Numbered from the stretch's first letter, positions 25,501 to 38,300 are shown. The stretch is 64,000 bases of DNA from Paracyclopina nana (GCA_019096065.1 JAGUCH010000003.1:2046001-2110000); one strand, 5' to 3'. Notes: generated from the sequence alone by a model not told the origin. Numbers and translations are program-made.

Positions 25501-28500
25501 TAGCAGCTTTTTAATTGCGCTACAGTTGATTTTCAAACAAACTCTCCAGCCTTGAAATCTGCGTGATCACTGTATAAGCACCATGGTGAGACTGAGCTTT
25601 CACTTGCGCTAGGAAAACACGGAAAAAAGCAGCAGTAGCAGCGCGCTTTGGCGCCGCTCAAGACAACAACAACCAAAGAGTAAAATTACACGAGTGGAGC
25701 TACTGCACAAAAAATCGGTGCAAAAACCATCTATCAAGCTTAATGAAACGGTTGTCCATAACAATGTAGCTGGACTGTACAGCGACTGGGTCAATACTTC
25801 CACTACAATTTATTTTCAAGCAAAAAAAAAAGCTGACCGAAATTGAGAAATAGCAATTGGTTGTCCTGTTTGGTTCACATTTATCTAGAATTGAACCGGA
25901 GCCAACAAATGTTTCACACAATTGAATTTTGAAAGTGGTACATTTATGCAAAGGTAGTGGTAATTTCTGAGACGAAAAATAGGAAGGATGGGCAAAAACT
26001 TTTAGAATATGGCTCTTTTAACTCTAAAAGTTTGCTCCAGTTTTGTTTGTGCAAGAAAAAATAAAGAGCTATTCGGGGGCCGAAATTAATTGCGGATGGA
26101 AGCAGCAATGCAAAGCAGAACCATTTTCTTGGGGCCAGAAACAGAGCCGAGATTAATGGGCGAAAAGTGCGTCTAATTTTGCACAGCAGCCTGAATGCAA
26201 ATGAAAGGAGCCCATTATGGGCAATTCTGCTAATGAAAGATACAGATAGATTGATGACTATCTAAGACATTTATTGACAAGGCCTCAGACAAGTATTAAC
26301 ATAAATTAGAAAGCTGCCAGCAATATTAGCTTCTAAGGACTCATTAATAACGCCAACCCCACCGGAATCTTCGAATTGTACATAGTTCAAATTGAACTGT
26401 GACACAACTGTGGAAATTTTGAAATGTACACAGTTAGGTAAGGGTTGTTATAGAAATGTGACAGATCTGTGAAATTGTTCTGTACATAGAAGAAAAATTT
26501 TGAAATGTGAACTAACTGTGTACATTTAGAGCACAATATGTCGATTTCTTATTGCACCTCTAACAACTAGAAATGTGACAAGCAACTTTGTGACACAACC
26601 ATGCATATATCAATTTTTTTGTTCTCTGAAACTACTATGGAGCAGAAAAGAAGCTGGAAAATGATGACGTCGCTTTTAAAATGTGGAAGTAATCATGATT
26701 TGATTTGTGACTGATGTATTAAATAACCATGTCAAATTTATTCATTTTGGAATCTATGAAATAACTTTTTCAAGTCATGAAACTACCATGCACCCATTAA
26801 ATAACCCAATAATTTTAGTAGACAGTCTTTTCAGTTACTAGATAAAATGTTCCAGAGATTAGCGCTTTCTAAATCTTAGCATTACATCTTTGATTGAAAC
26901 ATATTACAGCAAATCCATTCACATGTACTATTAATTGGAAAACTCAATTGAGAGTATCCTATGAAGTTTTCGGATCAAATTCCTTCAGCCCGACTGTTCT
27001 AATGCTATCAATTTATCTTTTATTACAAAAAACAAGTAAACACAAACAATGTTCAATAGGCTTATTGGTTGCCAAAATTGATGTAAGCTCATTATATGAT
27101 TATTATTCCTAAATTAAACAGGCCAAGTTTAATCTGAACAATATCATAACATGTGATGTCATTGGCATAGATATTTTGGATTAAGACTGAAGATGAGTTC
27201 AGGTACATACATTTGTGCTGATAGGCCAATATTTATGAGGAATATCCCTTGACTCATTCAAGCTTGAGGTCACAATTCCAAATTTTGAAATGTGAAATGA
27301 CTGTTGCTCTTAATTCTTTAAGTTATGCTTGCATGGTTGTTTAACACTTTGGTTACAATTTGTATCACATCTACATCACAGATCGGATCAGACAGAAATT
27401 TTGGGCCGGACTGTACCCTGAAATAACCATGAGAACAGATAAATAACAGTACCAATTTTAATAGTTGTTTAAGAGTACAGTAACATAACGTCTTAACAGT
27501 TGTTTACCCTTCTATGTCATAGAAGGCTTTTGAAATGTAAGCGTCACATGAACCTAATGTAAACAGTAACATCACATTTTTGCTTTCGCGACCCTTCTGT
27601 TCTGTGACACAAATGTGACTGAACTTAGCAATTCCGGTGGGGAAGAATGTTGGCTATAAATCACGCTATTTCAATGGTATCTAAGGTAAGGCACCAAGTT
27701 TTGTGTTACGTTCCATTACCTTAGTATATCAGTGCTATCAGCACTGGAATATCAAAGCAGAGTTTACCTTGAAGAGAGCCGAAGTTAGTTCTCTATTTCA
27801 CACTATAGAGGGCGCTTTCCATTTTCCACATACGAATAAACGCGCCATCTATTTGCACCTCTAACAACTAGAACCAAGATTTACGCCCAACGTGGACCTT
27901 TGTTTGATAGGAAAATATCTGTAAGCATAATTTTTCCTTTTGTCCCAAATATGTACGAAAAAATCACGGCAAAAAGGTGTCTGGTTTTTGACACCTTCGT
28001 GAGAGCATAAATCAGACTTTTTCTTGCGGGAAAGCGGGAAATTTTTATGAGGTCTGCAAGAAGTAGACAATGTCCAAGTTTATTGGATTTGTGGTTGGAA
28101 ACCGTTTTTTTAGGGTATACTAAGCCTGCATCGCACCCATTAAATAACCCTTACCATTTTCCGAGGCTAGACACGTCTTCCTCCGTTCTAGATAAAATAA
28201 TCTATATGGAATTCCCGAGCCTTTCTAAAAAGTCGTGATTTTCACAATGCCATTTTCGAACGGGCGAAAAAGGAGGCCAGCAAATATGCGAGCCAGGAAT
28301 TTGAGAAGAATCCGAGAGGATCTCGGGGAAAGTTTTTCGGATCAAATTTCCCTTCAGCCCGACATTTGATCCTGGGTACTTCCCAATTATCTCGAGAGAA
28401 GAGTCCTTGCTCCAAAAAGCCGAGAGAAGTATCCAAAATATTTGCACTAGAAGCAGTTTAGGTGTCAAGATTGATGGGGGGGAAACTTTTTTCGCAGAAA

Positions 28501-31500
28501 TTGAAATCATGACTTCTAGTATCTTATGATAAGAGGACTTGGCACTTTAGGAAAAAGTAGTGAGAAAAACATGTATTGTGAACAGAGAGCGTTTCTTCAC
28601 CCCTCTTCTTATTCAGAAACAAAAGATCGTCCATCATCATGATCTTGGGGTTGTTACCTTGCATATACCACAATATAGAAGCTGGTACAAACACACAGCA
28701 TGCTCCTGCCACCAATCAGTTTGAGTACCACCTCGATAATTCCCATGGGACCTAAACTTTAAGGGGACCCATGGGAGCAGCATCACTCCATAAAATTGCC
28801 AATTTTCAACCACTCTCTTGTGGGCAACACCCACACTTGATGATTGTTTCAATAAGAATAAAAACTTTGATTAAGAGAAATTGCATTTCTTTCCTCTCGC
28901 TCTCTTTGAGGCTGAGAAAAATGTCATCTGGTTCTGCACTCCCATTTGATTCATTCTATCACTCAAAACTTTCTCTTTTGGCAGCTAAATCATAGAACGA
29001 GTATTAGAAGACATTTTTCTGCAGCTTTCACAAAATGAAGTGTAGTGGGGAGAGGGGCAATTACTGATATTGCCAGACCAAGTTTTTCTTCATTTGGATA
29101 GACTTAAAATAGAGACTGCTTTCTTTTTTCAAAAGAAATTGATCCTCTCCAGGATCAACTTTTTCCCCGCCAGGACACATCTGGTATGTTATATCTGATA
29201 GAAAACAAAGCATTACTGGCCATAAATATGTGGATGGGGAGAGGAAAAAAAACAGTTAATGAAGATCCATCAATCACTTTTTTGAGGGCTTTCTACTCCA
29301 TGTTTTTGTCGAGCTGGGCATCAAGAAAAGCTACTACATTGATAATAGACCTAATAGGTCTTTCCTCCAAGTTTGACACTTATAGCAAATGCTTCAGGAT
29401 AAAAGGTCTATTTTTTGACAATCCTATCAAGAGAAGCCCTACATGTGACCAGAGTGAAGGGGATGAGCTGAAACAAAAAGTCTGGGACAAAACGAATTCA
29501 GGCGTACGAAAGTAACCTCAAAAGTGGACAGGGTCATGCCATAGAGGCAAAGAAGGTGACTTTTCCTTCTTGGGACAATCCAGGACCCTGCTATAATTCT
29601 CACACCAGAGCAGGCTGATCTTCCACCCAAGTTCATGATTGCTTTTTCTCCTCCCCCTAGCTACTTTAACTATACAAGTCACAGTGAGAAAAAATAGCTT
29701 CTGATCCGCACATAAAGTGCGCTCAAATCCTCCTGAAAAAGCAACCCAAGAAGCACTGAAAACCTTCAGGTATTTCATAGCCGAAAATCCTGTTTTTGCC
29801 CCACAGTGAAGTCCGTTCTATTCTGGCCTGGGATGATACTGCAGCAGATGGAAAAAGTGACTGTTCTCTGCCTTTTTACTGTTTCCTGTTCAACTTTTGT
29901 TGTTGACTGCTATCCTAAGGACATCTGCCATGTGTGTGTATATATACCTTCGGGTGGAAGACAACAACAAAGACAAAATTGAAAAGAATCTCAAGATTTG
30001 TTTGGTCACTTTGCCGCAGCAGCGAAAGAGCATTGGCCAGAAAATTGGTTGCCCCAGCTAAAAAAGCTGCTACCAGGGGAATTTTCACCACTTTTTCAGT
30101 CCTACAAGACCTAAGGCTAATCAACAAAATTGTCCCAAGCAGTTGACCACACATATAATTAGATTCATTCCTTCATGTGCATCTCTTGCTTGCTGCTTGC
30201 AATTATGCTTGAAAGCCTCTCTCGTAATTCCCTACTTCTTCACACGTACAACTCATGAATAGGGAGAACTTGATGCCATTTAGCATGAAAGATTCATGCT
30301 ATGATTTTTTCATTGAATTCATCAAGCCCAGATTTATTACACTTACAGCCCAAAAAATATGGAAGATATCGATCTTGGCCTTGTTGTTGACTTTTATTGC
30401 TAGGAAAATATGAGCGGAAGTACTCTATGGTGTTGGTAGAGCCTTCCTTCTATTCTGGAACGCTGATGATGGTCAATATTCAATATTCATGCGGGGCAAT
30501 GATGGCCACCATTTTTTATGGCAAGCCTGAATAAATGGACTGGTTGTTTACCACACAGTCTACACTTTAGGTGCATGAGAAGCTTTGGGGAAAAAGGCAA
30601 GTGAAAGGCAGAGTACAGAAGTTTAGCGAGGAAGGAACTTCCATGGATCCTCCGAAAAGTGCACTGTTATTAATGCAAATCCAATTTTTCAATGTCACTT
30701 GGCCTGTCCCTGTCCAGACATGTTCAGGCGAAAAACCTCACGAATGCACTATGCAGAAGAACCAAGACATTCTAAGAACCAAAAGCAAAAAAATGACAGA
30801 AGCTGGAGGATGCTAAAATGTCAATTTCAAAAAAGATCTTGATCAATACATACAAACCTAAAATATTCATCTTTTTTTAGCTTATGCCAAGAGGAAATTC
30901 CATACTCTGTAGCATTTTCTTTATCTTATCTGTACCTGCTCTCCCGCAACTTCTCATTTTCGTTACCCAAGCATTTTCACAATTTTACCTGGATCCCGAT
31001 TGAAGAAAAAATCAAAATAAGGGTGCCCCAGCAAAACAATGAGTGCTTGAAAAGCTTTCGACTTTTCACTTGTTTGCGTATATATACGTGTGAGTGTTGC
31101 CATGCCACACGTGTATTAGCGATCAACAGCTGACTTTATCAAGGAATGTCAGACGAAATCGGGGATTCGCCGAAGAAATGCCTCAACAATGGCAGCAACT
31201 GAATTCTATCGCTTTGGTAGTCACCCTAGGCGTTATTGCCACGTTTGTTCAAGTCTACTACCACCAAGTGCCACAGCTGAGCCGGAGCTATTTGAAAAAG
31301 GGCTGGATTGCCAAGTGTCAAAATATCTTGCTCGAATGGCAAACTTGGATACAGAAGGTCTGGAATGCGCCAGAGCCGTCTGAAGATTCTTTCAAAACTT
31401 TCGAGACATTGAAGGAGTTTGCCACAACACAAGAAGGCCACTATGGCACCTCGCAGGAGCCCAGATGGGTCAGGCCAGATAAAGTAAGAGAAAAATTAAT

Positions 31501-34500
31501 ATATATACTCAGATATAAAGCAAGGTGACTCTTGCAGGTGCAATTCAAGGTGGGAGAAGTAGTCAGTTGGAAGGAAGGCAAGGCTACAGGTGTCATTGTG
31601 GGCTGGGATGAACAGGCCAAAATGCCCCCAGGTGAGAAGCCAGATGATATTCAGCCAGACACACCGTATTACCTGATTGCCATGGACTCGAGAGAGGCGA
31701 AAGTAACGTACGACCAGCTCAGATATCTACCCCAATCTGACATAGAGCTCGTGACTCCTCCAAGGCGAATTTTGAGCTTAGTAACGAGTAAATATTTCGA
31801 GACATTCCAAAGTGGCAAATATGTGATGAGACCTTGGCTGGAGCAAATATACCCCAAAGATGTGAACTAAATTATTTTCGATATGATTGACTGCTACATT
31901 GGAAAGGAGCATGACGGAAAAGCTTCTCGATCCGGTCTAATCATCATACAGCAGCTAAGGCTTTTCCACAGCCGAGATCTGAAGGCTCTATTGGACATGT
32001 CTAACCTAAGAAGATTTCGATAGGCTTGAAAAAAGTCAAGCAATAAAAGTAAATTGAGCTGCAAGATTAATGGAATGTGATCTGAAAGTGAGCAGGAGCA
32101 TGAATGTTTGCTACCTATTTTTTGCTAGAGAGTTAGAAGTGCTTGAAATTCCATGGGAAATGTAAAAAATTGATTCAGAAAGCTCGCCTGAACTAAACTT
32201 CTTTCGAGAGTGAATCTGACCTGAAGCTGCACTCTTTTGTTGGTCTTTTAAAACGTAAGTTTTGAGCCTGCATCTGGCCGTTGACTGCAATAAAGGAAAC
32301 AATTACAGATGGCATTAAAAAAGTCCACAGCAATTCAAAGTAGAGACCCTGAAGTGGAAGTAGGGAATTCAATTATTTTCAAAGTTCAATTCTGGATATT
32401 TGGCATGCTTTGCTTTTTTATGAGAGTTGCTAGTCTGTTTATACATAAAACTTTTGCTTCTTTTTGGCTGCTCAAGCGGAGAAACCAAGATTATTCTGGC
32501 GGAGCATTTTGCTTATCTTTGCGCAAGGAAGTGCTACTAGGGCACATATAGCATATATACTCTCTGACATTGCTCGAAATTGAACCATTTAGACTGCTCA
32601 GGAAAATATATTGTCCCACCAACCCCCTGTGAAGCCAGCAAAACTTAGGCTGCTAAAACATGGCTTTCTATATTAAAGCTAGCGAGGGAAGAAGCAGCTA
32701 ATTGCTTTCAGCGCCAAAACTTCTGAAAACGAGGAAATTGCAGCAATAATTTGGTCCGAGGATCGTGAAATATGCCAGATAAACTTACTCGACTAATGTG
32801 GGAAAATAATCTAGCATGGCCCATTAATCACGCATGCAATTTTCCTGTCTTACATATAAGTACTACCTCCGATAACAGCTACACATGCAGGGAAAGACTT
32901 TAAAATTATAGACATGGAGGAAGAGAAAGCCTTTTTCATAACCCTTATTAAACGTTCCAGCTTGTCAAGTTGTGGCTGTCGCAGCGCTCACAATAAGTGG
33001 GACAAGATTACATGGCATGTATTATAAATGGCATGCTGATTTCGAGGCACAATTGCGGCGTCGTGGGGTGGAGAGTGCCAAAAACTCAGAAACCATTAGC
33101 AGTTGAAGCTGCATCAAGACAGCCAGAAACACTGCGACAAATTGGAGCTTGCGACAACCTAGCTCTCCGAAATACTCTTGTGATCCTGAGGATAACCAAG
33201 CCTGAATTGGAAGAAGACAATTGAAACCTTAGCAGCAGTAGAAAAAGCGGTGATGGGAAAAGTTGACGAAAGCTGCCACAAAGAGATTGCGTGCCATTTT
33301 GCTATTTTTTCTTGGCCGCGCTACTCTTGACCCACATTGATTGCTCAAGCACATCTTGAGCCCCAGGGAGATTGACATGTGACAAAACATGCCAAGAGAA
33401 AGATTGACCACATCAGCACGTATGGCATAAATGTGCAGTTTCTCAATACGAAGAAGTTCAAGCAGAAGCTGACATTTTCACCACTACAAATTCTCCCCCT
33501 TGCTAGCTTCTTTCTGAGGAACTGTTGCTTTGAAATTAGCTGGGAAAGTTATCATCAAAAAGCAGCAAGAAGGCAACGGGGGAACCGAGCTCTACGATCT
33601 ACTCGACTAAATGTGATAGAGTTGCCAAGTTTTGTGACGAGCAGATTAACCCTTGGAATTCGCGTGAAAAGAAGTCGATTCGGATCCGAACTGCTTTAGT
33701 TGCTGGCATTTAAAACGTTTAACCTTTCCTCTGCCACATCTTCGAAATGAGGGGAATAAATCAGCAAGGGCTTTGTTTTGAAATGAGTTTCTCCACCTTC
33801 TTCTTCTTTTTTCCAAAAATGTGCAGCCTGTGTAAGCTGTCATCCTGATTTCTTGGCCTCATTTTGAAGTTGTAGTAAGAAACTCCATTAACTCACCTAG
33901 ATACTACTCCTATGAGTGTGTGTAACTTAGCCCATCAAAAACTGCAGTTGTTAGCGCAAAAGTTAGCCTTCCGCACTTGCGAAATGCGCGAGGGGAGAAA
34001 AGTTGCTAGATATTTCACATTTTTAATTTCCAGCCTCAACTGAACTCCAACGATGCAGTTATATGCTATAACTAATTTCCACAGAGCAATGACCTTTTTA
34101 TCAGAGAAACAATTATGTACGAATGTTGACCCAGTTCACTAATTAGTTTAACCCAGGCTTTCATATTTAGCAAGTGAAACGACGAAGAAGTGAGCATTCT
34201 CCAGATGCCTAGAGTACTTTTTTGCCAAACCTTGTTGACATGGGCTGAAAACATCAAAAGATGCTAATCTTTGCACGCAAGAAACAAGAGAAAAACCTTG
34301 AAAATATCAGAAGAAAAAATTGACTAGCAAAGCACGTTCGTTGCCTTCCTACTTTGCAATTGAATCCTTTGCTACACAAAACAACAACAGTGCCTCACTA
34401 TTAAGTCGAAATCTCATACTCTTTGAGCTACTCATAGGAGAATGTTGCGGCTTTTCAGCCAAAACTGCAGATTACACTTCATAACTCGTCACCAGCTGCT

Positions 34501-35306
34501 CCTTGCAAAAAAGCCTATAGACTTTTTTTCGCACACCCCAACGAAAATCCAATCTGATATTAGCAAAAACTTTCATGTAGGCAAGAAACTTCTCGTTTCA
34601 TGCAGATACATGTGAAAATATTGCAAAACGTAATAGGCATTCCCAAGGGACTGGGGAAATTCAGTTATTGTTCTCACCTTATCTCGAAGCAGTTTCCGAA
34701 TGTTGTGCGCTTGATCGCGAAACTTTTGCAATGCCAATTCCAGCTCGATGCAACGGGCTTGCCACTCCGCCTCAGAGACCGGAGTTTCACCAGGCTTTTT
34801 GCTACCTGCTGAAGAAGCAATGGTAGAAGCCTCGGACTGGTGTAATAACATCACTGCGGAGGACTCTGAGAGGACAGAGTTGGCCGAAGGAGTCGAGTCT
34901 GCTCCTTGCGAAGAAGTGGACATGTGACTGTCACTTAATGTGGAATATCGCGGTGGCGGAGCAACATTGATCAGCTCCTCTGGATCTGAAGATTTATTAT
35001 TAAAAGATGGGGGGAAAAGTTGGAATTAGTACGATGACAAGTACCTGGTAGGAGGATCTCATTGTTTTCCTCGTCATCTCTCAACCTCTTGTACTTGATT
35101 GGAGAGTCCTCGTTTTCTTCGTGATTATTATTGATGATGTTGGGAGGCTTGGGAGGCAACTCTGGAGGCTGAACATCGATGCTATGTGCCAAAGCCTCCA
35201 ACTGAGAGGACAAAGCAAACAACTGGCTCAGCCTCGGATCGGACAAAATGGAGTATCTTGTCATCGAGCCTCTTTTTTGCTGGCAAGATTTCGTGGGTGT
35301 CATCAT
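7505..35306 (-). CDS. max-1: MAX-1/PLEKHH homologue: coiled coil, PH-PH-MyTH4-FERM
   Basis: MAX-1/PLEKHH proteins are cytoplasmic membrane-linked adaptors; MAX-1 acts in netrin-dependent motor axon guidance in worms. I read 19 coding exons, high to low: 35306-35045, 34985-34678, 17417-17355, 13716-13561, 13501-13283, 12925-12752, 12648-12404, 12350-11861, 11804-11684, 10904-10651, 10589-10356, 10294-9800, 9744-9565, 9446-9160, 9102-8769, 8714-8475, 8409-8149, 8085-7789 and 7726-7505. All phases agree, giving 1613 residues. Coiled coils span about 140-320 (including AARIKEWVTNKL). PPPPLHRYPSWEDRIYKVAK and YAIPPDA match vertebrate PLEKHH. PH1 is about 725-835, PH2 about 843-955, MyTH4 about 985-1190 and FERM about 1190-1560. 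The MyTH4 domain has a Ser/Gly/Pro-rich insert. A 3' splice site lies two bases before the first ATG, so a 5' leader exon or trans-spliced leader is implied. Confidence 0.93.
11057..11422. mobile_element. Tc1/mariner-type MITE, 366 bp
   Basis: Terminal inverted repeats of 27 bp (11057-11083 and 11396-11422) are identical except for one base near the outer end. Each holds the core GACCGTTCAAAATTGGACGG. The element is flanked by TA on both sides (11055-11056 and 11423-11424), the target duplication typical of Tc1/mariner. There is no coding capacity. It sits in the MAX-1-like intron between exons 9 and 10. Confidence 0.8.
15511..15924 (-). CDS. Probable alternative first exon of the MAX-1-like gene
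   Basis: This GC-rich open frame starts at an ATG at 15924 (MPHYITNPRG) and runs 138 codons to CAG followed by GCAAGA, a good non-canonical GC donor. The exon ends in phase 0, and the next MAX-1-like exon (13716-13561, starting VRLMERRLNE) also begins in phase 0, so the join is in frame. The product would replace the first three exons with an Arg/Ser/Pro-rich N-terminus (for example SRSLSRSHEERSPRTGRR). The alternative is an independent single-exon frame ending at 15496. No homology is recognised. Base composition differs sharply from the surrounding AT-rich intron, which favours a coding or promoter role. Confidence 0.5.
17418..23408. other. Part of the 17 kb MAX-1-like intron, nothing supported
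   Basis: AT-rich intronic DNA with short homopolymer runs (for example T-rich near 18770). I see no exon with splice context, no RNA gene and no terminal-repeat element here. Confidence 0.5.
23409..24437 (+). CDS. Secreted Cys-rich protein nested in the MAX-1-like intron
   Basis: Two exons, 23409-23750 and 24249-24437, join in phase 0 to encode 176 residues. A signal peptide covers about residues 1-31 (hydrophobic TTILLFMSLLGLLQEVHS). The mature part has about a dozen cysteines, including CYRDMAEVCEDFHCEE, DCPC, GCFVCVTDNC and a final TCNY, spaced as in a disulfide-rich extracellular domain. A basic stretch (KKQRRRNKKKKHAR) near the C-terminus could bind heparan sulphate or be a processing site; this is inference. 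The gene runs opposite to its host. AATAAA follows at 24466. I do not recognise the family; the spacing resembles a growth-factor-like or cytokine-like module only loosely. Confidence 0.78.
24466..24471 (+). promoter_or_regulatory. Polyadenylation signal of the Cys-rich gene
   Basis: AATAAA 28 nt after the stop codon. Confidence 0.65.
24480..26356. other. MAX-1-like intron, no gene seen
   Basis: AT-rich sequence without supported exons. Open frames are short and lack splice borders or a recognisable product. Confidence 0.45.
26357..27642. mobile_element. Putative 1.29 kb terminal-inverted-repeat element
   Basis: CCCCACCGGAAT at 26357-26368 is the exact reverse complement of ATTCCGGTGGGG at 27631-27642. 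Just inside both ends are stretches built from TGTGACAC/ATGTGAC-like motifs, also in inverted orientation. The interior has no transposase frame, so it would be a non-autonomous element. I see no clear target-site duplication, which limits confidence. Confidence 0.45.
26553..27010. repeat. Diverged repeat, copy 1
   Basis: Shares ordered blocks with copy 2 at 27853-28380: TGCACCTCTAACAACTAGAA, GCACCCATTAAATAACCC, CTAGATAAAAT, a TTCGGATCAAAT block and CTTCAGCCCGAC. The blocks lie at similar but not equal spacing. Copy 1 sits inside the putative terminal-repeat element. Confidence 0.6.
27853..28380. repeat. Diverged repeat, copy 2
   Basis: Partner of the copy at 26553-27010, with the same blocks in the same order and orientation about 1.3 kb downstream. 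It lies outside the terminal-inverted-repeat element, so the family is probably older and dispersed. Confidence 0.6.
28381..31077. other. MAX-1-like intron upstream of the nested YccV gene
   Basis: No supported exon. Open frames of up to 109 codons (for example near 29186-29515) lack a recognisable product or splice context. Confidence 0.4.
31078..31086 (+). promoter_or_regulatory. TATA-like element before the YccV-domain gene
   Basis: A TATATATA run about 100 nt upstream of the chosen ATG at 31178, at a plausible distance for a core promoter with a short leader. Confidence 0.4.
31178..31870 (+). CDS. Membrane-anchored YccV-like (hemimethylated DNA-binding) domain protein
   Basis: Two exons, 31178-31483 and 31538-31870, join in phase 0 to give 212 residues. 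Near the N-terminus lies one membrane segment (SIALVVTLGVIATFVQVYY). The second exon is a YccV/HspQ-type beta domain: FKVGEVVSWKEGKATGVIVG, then WDEQAKMPPGE, YYLIAMDSREAKVTYDQLRY and the signature end YFETFQSGKYVMRPWLEQIY. In animals this domain is known at the C-terminus of F-box protein 21; bacterial relatives bind hemimethylated DNA or act as protease adaptors. Here it stands without an F-box. The gene lies inside the MAX-1-like intron on the opposite strand. The ATG was chosen as the first one in frame; AATAAA lies near 32042. Its function is unknown. Confidence 0.82.
31900..34677. other. MAX-1-like intron, 5' part, nothing supported
   Basis: After the polyadenylation signal near 32042 the sequence is AT-rich with no recognisable exon, RNA gene or repeat. 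Confidence 0.45.
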
Positions 35307-35309
35307 GGC

Positions 35310-38300
35310 TGAAATGAAAAGTGGAATTCCCATTAATGTATTCACTAGCACGCGGCGAAGAAGGTCAAGAAAAAAGGGTTCGGGTAAATAGTAATTGCCT
35401 TTGGTTTGCTATGCACAACTCCCATGGGACGGGAAAATGCCGCAGTTTTTTCATGACTGAATGTGCTCGATCATCTGAAGGCAAAGTTGAGCTCAAGTTG
35501 CCTTTGAACATGGCTTTTTACTAATATTCTTGCCGAATATTGAAAGAGTTTCCAACTGGCGAGATTTCACGTGACTTTGTTAACATTGGAAATTTCTGAT
35601 GAATCGAATCTACCACGAGCCTATAGGCTTTTTCGAAAGAGCCCCAAAATCGGTTGGTTTTTAAATTCATTTCATTACATTTTTTCACTTCTAAATTATG
35701 AATCATCAGAAAATTGGCTCGCATTGGCTCTTCCACATGATTTGTGGATCCACAAATCGCTAAATTACGAATAACAAATGGCCCGAAATTGATCATCAAA
35801 ATTTGTTTACTTTTAAGAAAACTGGATGAGCTGAGAGCTGGAATCAGCTGTAGCCTGTACTGTAACTGATTCGATGAATCGTTGATTCGTTGTTAGTCAA
35901 AATCTGTATATTGCAATGCTGTTGTCTCAGACTCCGAGCCAAGGATCAAGACACAAGATCGGAGGAAAAATGTAAACCATTCCAATTCGCGAGATTAATT
36001 AGCGAAGGAAATATTCGCTTCGATAATAAGGTAAGCCAACATTGACCATTCTGAACAAATTCAGGCGTTGCTGGTTAGCATTGCGAAATGCCCAATAATA
36101 TCTTCAATTTTGCCAAAAAAATTTTTAGAGGTTGCAATAGTCAGGTTTTACCAAATCCATTATTCCAGATTTGTCAAATATTGGGTTGGTGAATCTTTTT
36201 GGGGCCGCTTTTCATGAATTCCCTTAAAAGATAAACTTAATTTGGCCTTGTGGAAAAAGCAAACAAAGTTACTTTTTTCATAAAGGTTACTTCAACATCA
36301 AAGGGCCTTTTTTTGTGTGTGTGTGTTTCCAAATGCTGTGGAAGAGTTTTCAAGCTTTTACCCTGTGCTTGTCATGGCTCTAAAAACAGCTAAGTAAGCA
36401 AGAGAGTGATTACATCTAAAGTAGTAGCAGGAAATGTCACACACTTAGCCAGGAGCAAACAAAGGCCAAGAGTAGAAGAACATTTGGCCTTGTTTCAAGC
36501 AAGAAAAAGACATTATCAAGTGTGGCAAAAATGGCTTTCAACTCACTCAATAACTTGGATGCAGACAAAAAGATGCTCTTGTTGTTTCTCACTCACAAAC
36601 CTCACAATAACAACTGAATACTTCAGCAAGAAGAGAAAGTAGGAACAGAAATCCATGAAGGAGAAAGATGATTTCAATTTTGCTGGAATTTTGCCAAAAA
36701 ATCTCTCTATTGATGTCTGAGTGCAGCAGTGCAAAATTAATTTAAGCCTCAATATTTGGCAATGCCATTAACTTCAAAGATGCTTTTAGGGCTTTAACAG
36801 TGATAGTTTTATTCCGTACGAGTAGGGCTGAAATTCCAAGGGAAAGCAGCCTTTCAAAGCAAAAACTGCCAGACTTTCACTTGCAAAGTTACGCAAAATT
36901 CCGAGCAATTTCATGCTAAACAACTTGCCTCGAGATTGATTGACAAGTTTGAATTAGCACCCCCTTTTGCCTTGAATCATTCATAACTAAACTGTGGGCA
37001 TCTACAAGACTTTGAAGAGGATTTGTAATCTTATGAAAAAAGGACATTTCACGCCATATTAGGAGGTCACTTGGCATTATTAGGTAATGTTGCAAGAATA
37101 TTAAAAAAGGTAATCTGGTTAGTGGAGCTTGTTTTAAAATCGAGAAGAGCTGCTTTTGTGCAATTTTGCAGGTGTGTGCGTTACATGACTTTCTTCAATT
37201 TTCTTTAAGCCCATAAATCATTTGGTGCGCTAAAGGTTTTGACACTTGGTCAAAAAGATTGATTCACAGCTTCCTTCCTCTTTTCTCTAGAAAAATATTA
37301 ATGGGATTTGCTACAAAAACTGGCGTCTAAAAAATGGGCTCTTTTTGTGGCAGTCGAGGCCGGGCCCAAAAACGCGTGTGATTTATGGCTAGCCATTTGC
37401 TTATTGAGGTGTTCCAAAAAGCACACAAGAGTTATTACACTGTTAGATATTGTACGTCTATTGGCAGCAACAAGGAAGCGAGCTATTTCAGCAAATCCGA
37501 GTATCTTTCGTAAGCCCATTTTTTGGCCAAATATGATACTTGAGAATCTTGCATAATGCCCTAATTTTGTCGTCTCGACTCTCAAGATTGGTTACGTGAC
37601 CAGTGAGTCAGCTGTTGCTAGCAAAACGAACAAGGAAAAGCTATTAAGACAATTAGAAGGAAAGTCACAGTGAAATAATTATTGCAATTAAAGTTATATA
37701 TTACCTGGCAGGTATGCAGTCGAAATGGGCTAATTGTGTTTGGACATGCACTGGTTCAAAAAATATTACACTCGAGCATCTCTTATGAGCGAGAGAGCAC
37801 AATTTGAACTAATACAGTCGAGGTTCGCGTCAGTGAAAGCGCGGCTACAACTGCCTTATACTTGCGCCTGTAATCCCTCTCGCGCTCCGTTACATGGAGG
37901 ATCTTTTTACCGCGCAATATCAATCACAACCCCTACATCATGTACCAGTAATAATTCATAATAAAAGTCACTTTCCAATGCTGACCTTCACGTCTGCTTT
38001 GCTCCCGTTAATTTCCATTAAAAAACACAACAAAAATTCCATTAAGCTATCAATATTAATGCACGGTCAGCAATATAGGTTTTTTTCTGCGAAATTGCAT
38101 CTTTCTGAATTGATTACACTTCTGTAGGGAATTTGTGCAGTTTCCTGATTTTGAGATGATTGGAAAAAGGGTTACTGATGATCACTCATGCTCATAAAAG
38201 TATTGGAAAGTGATAGATTTCCGATCCCCCATTCCTATACGCGATCCCAGGCAAAATGGTATCTGTCATAAACAGGCGTTGAAACTTTCGTATAAGCCTT

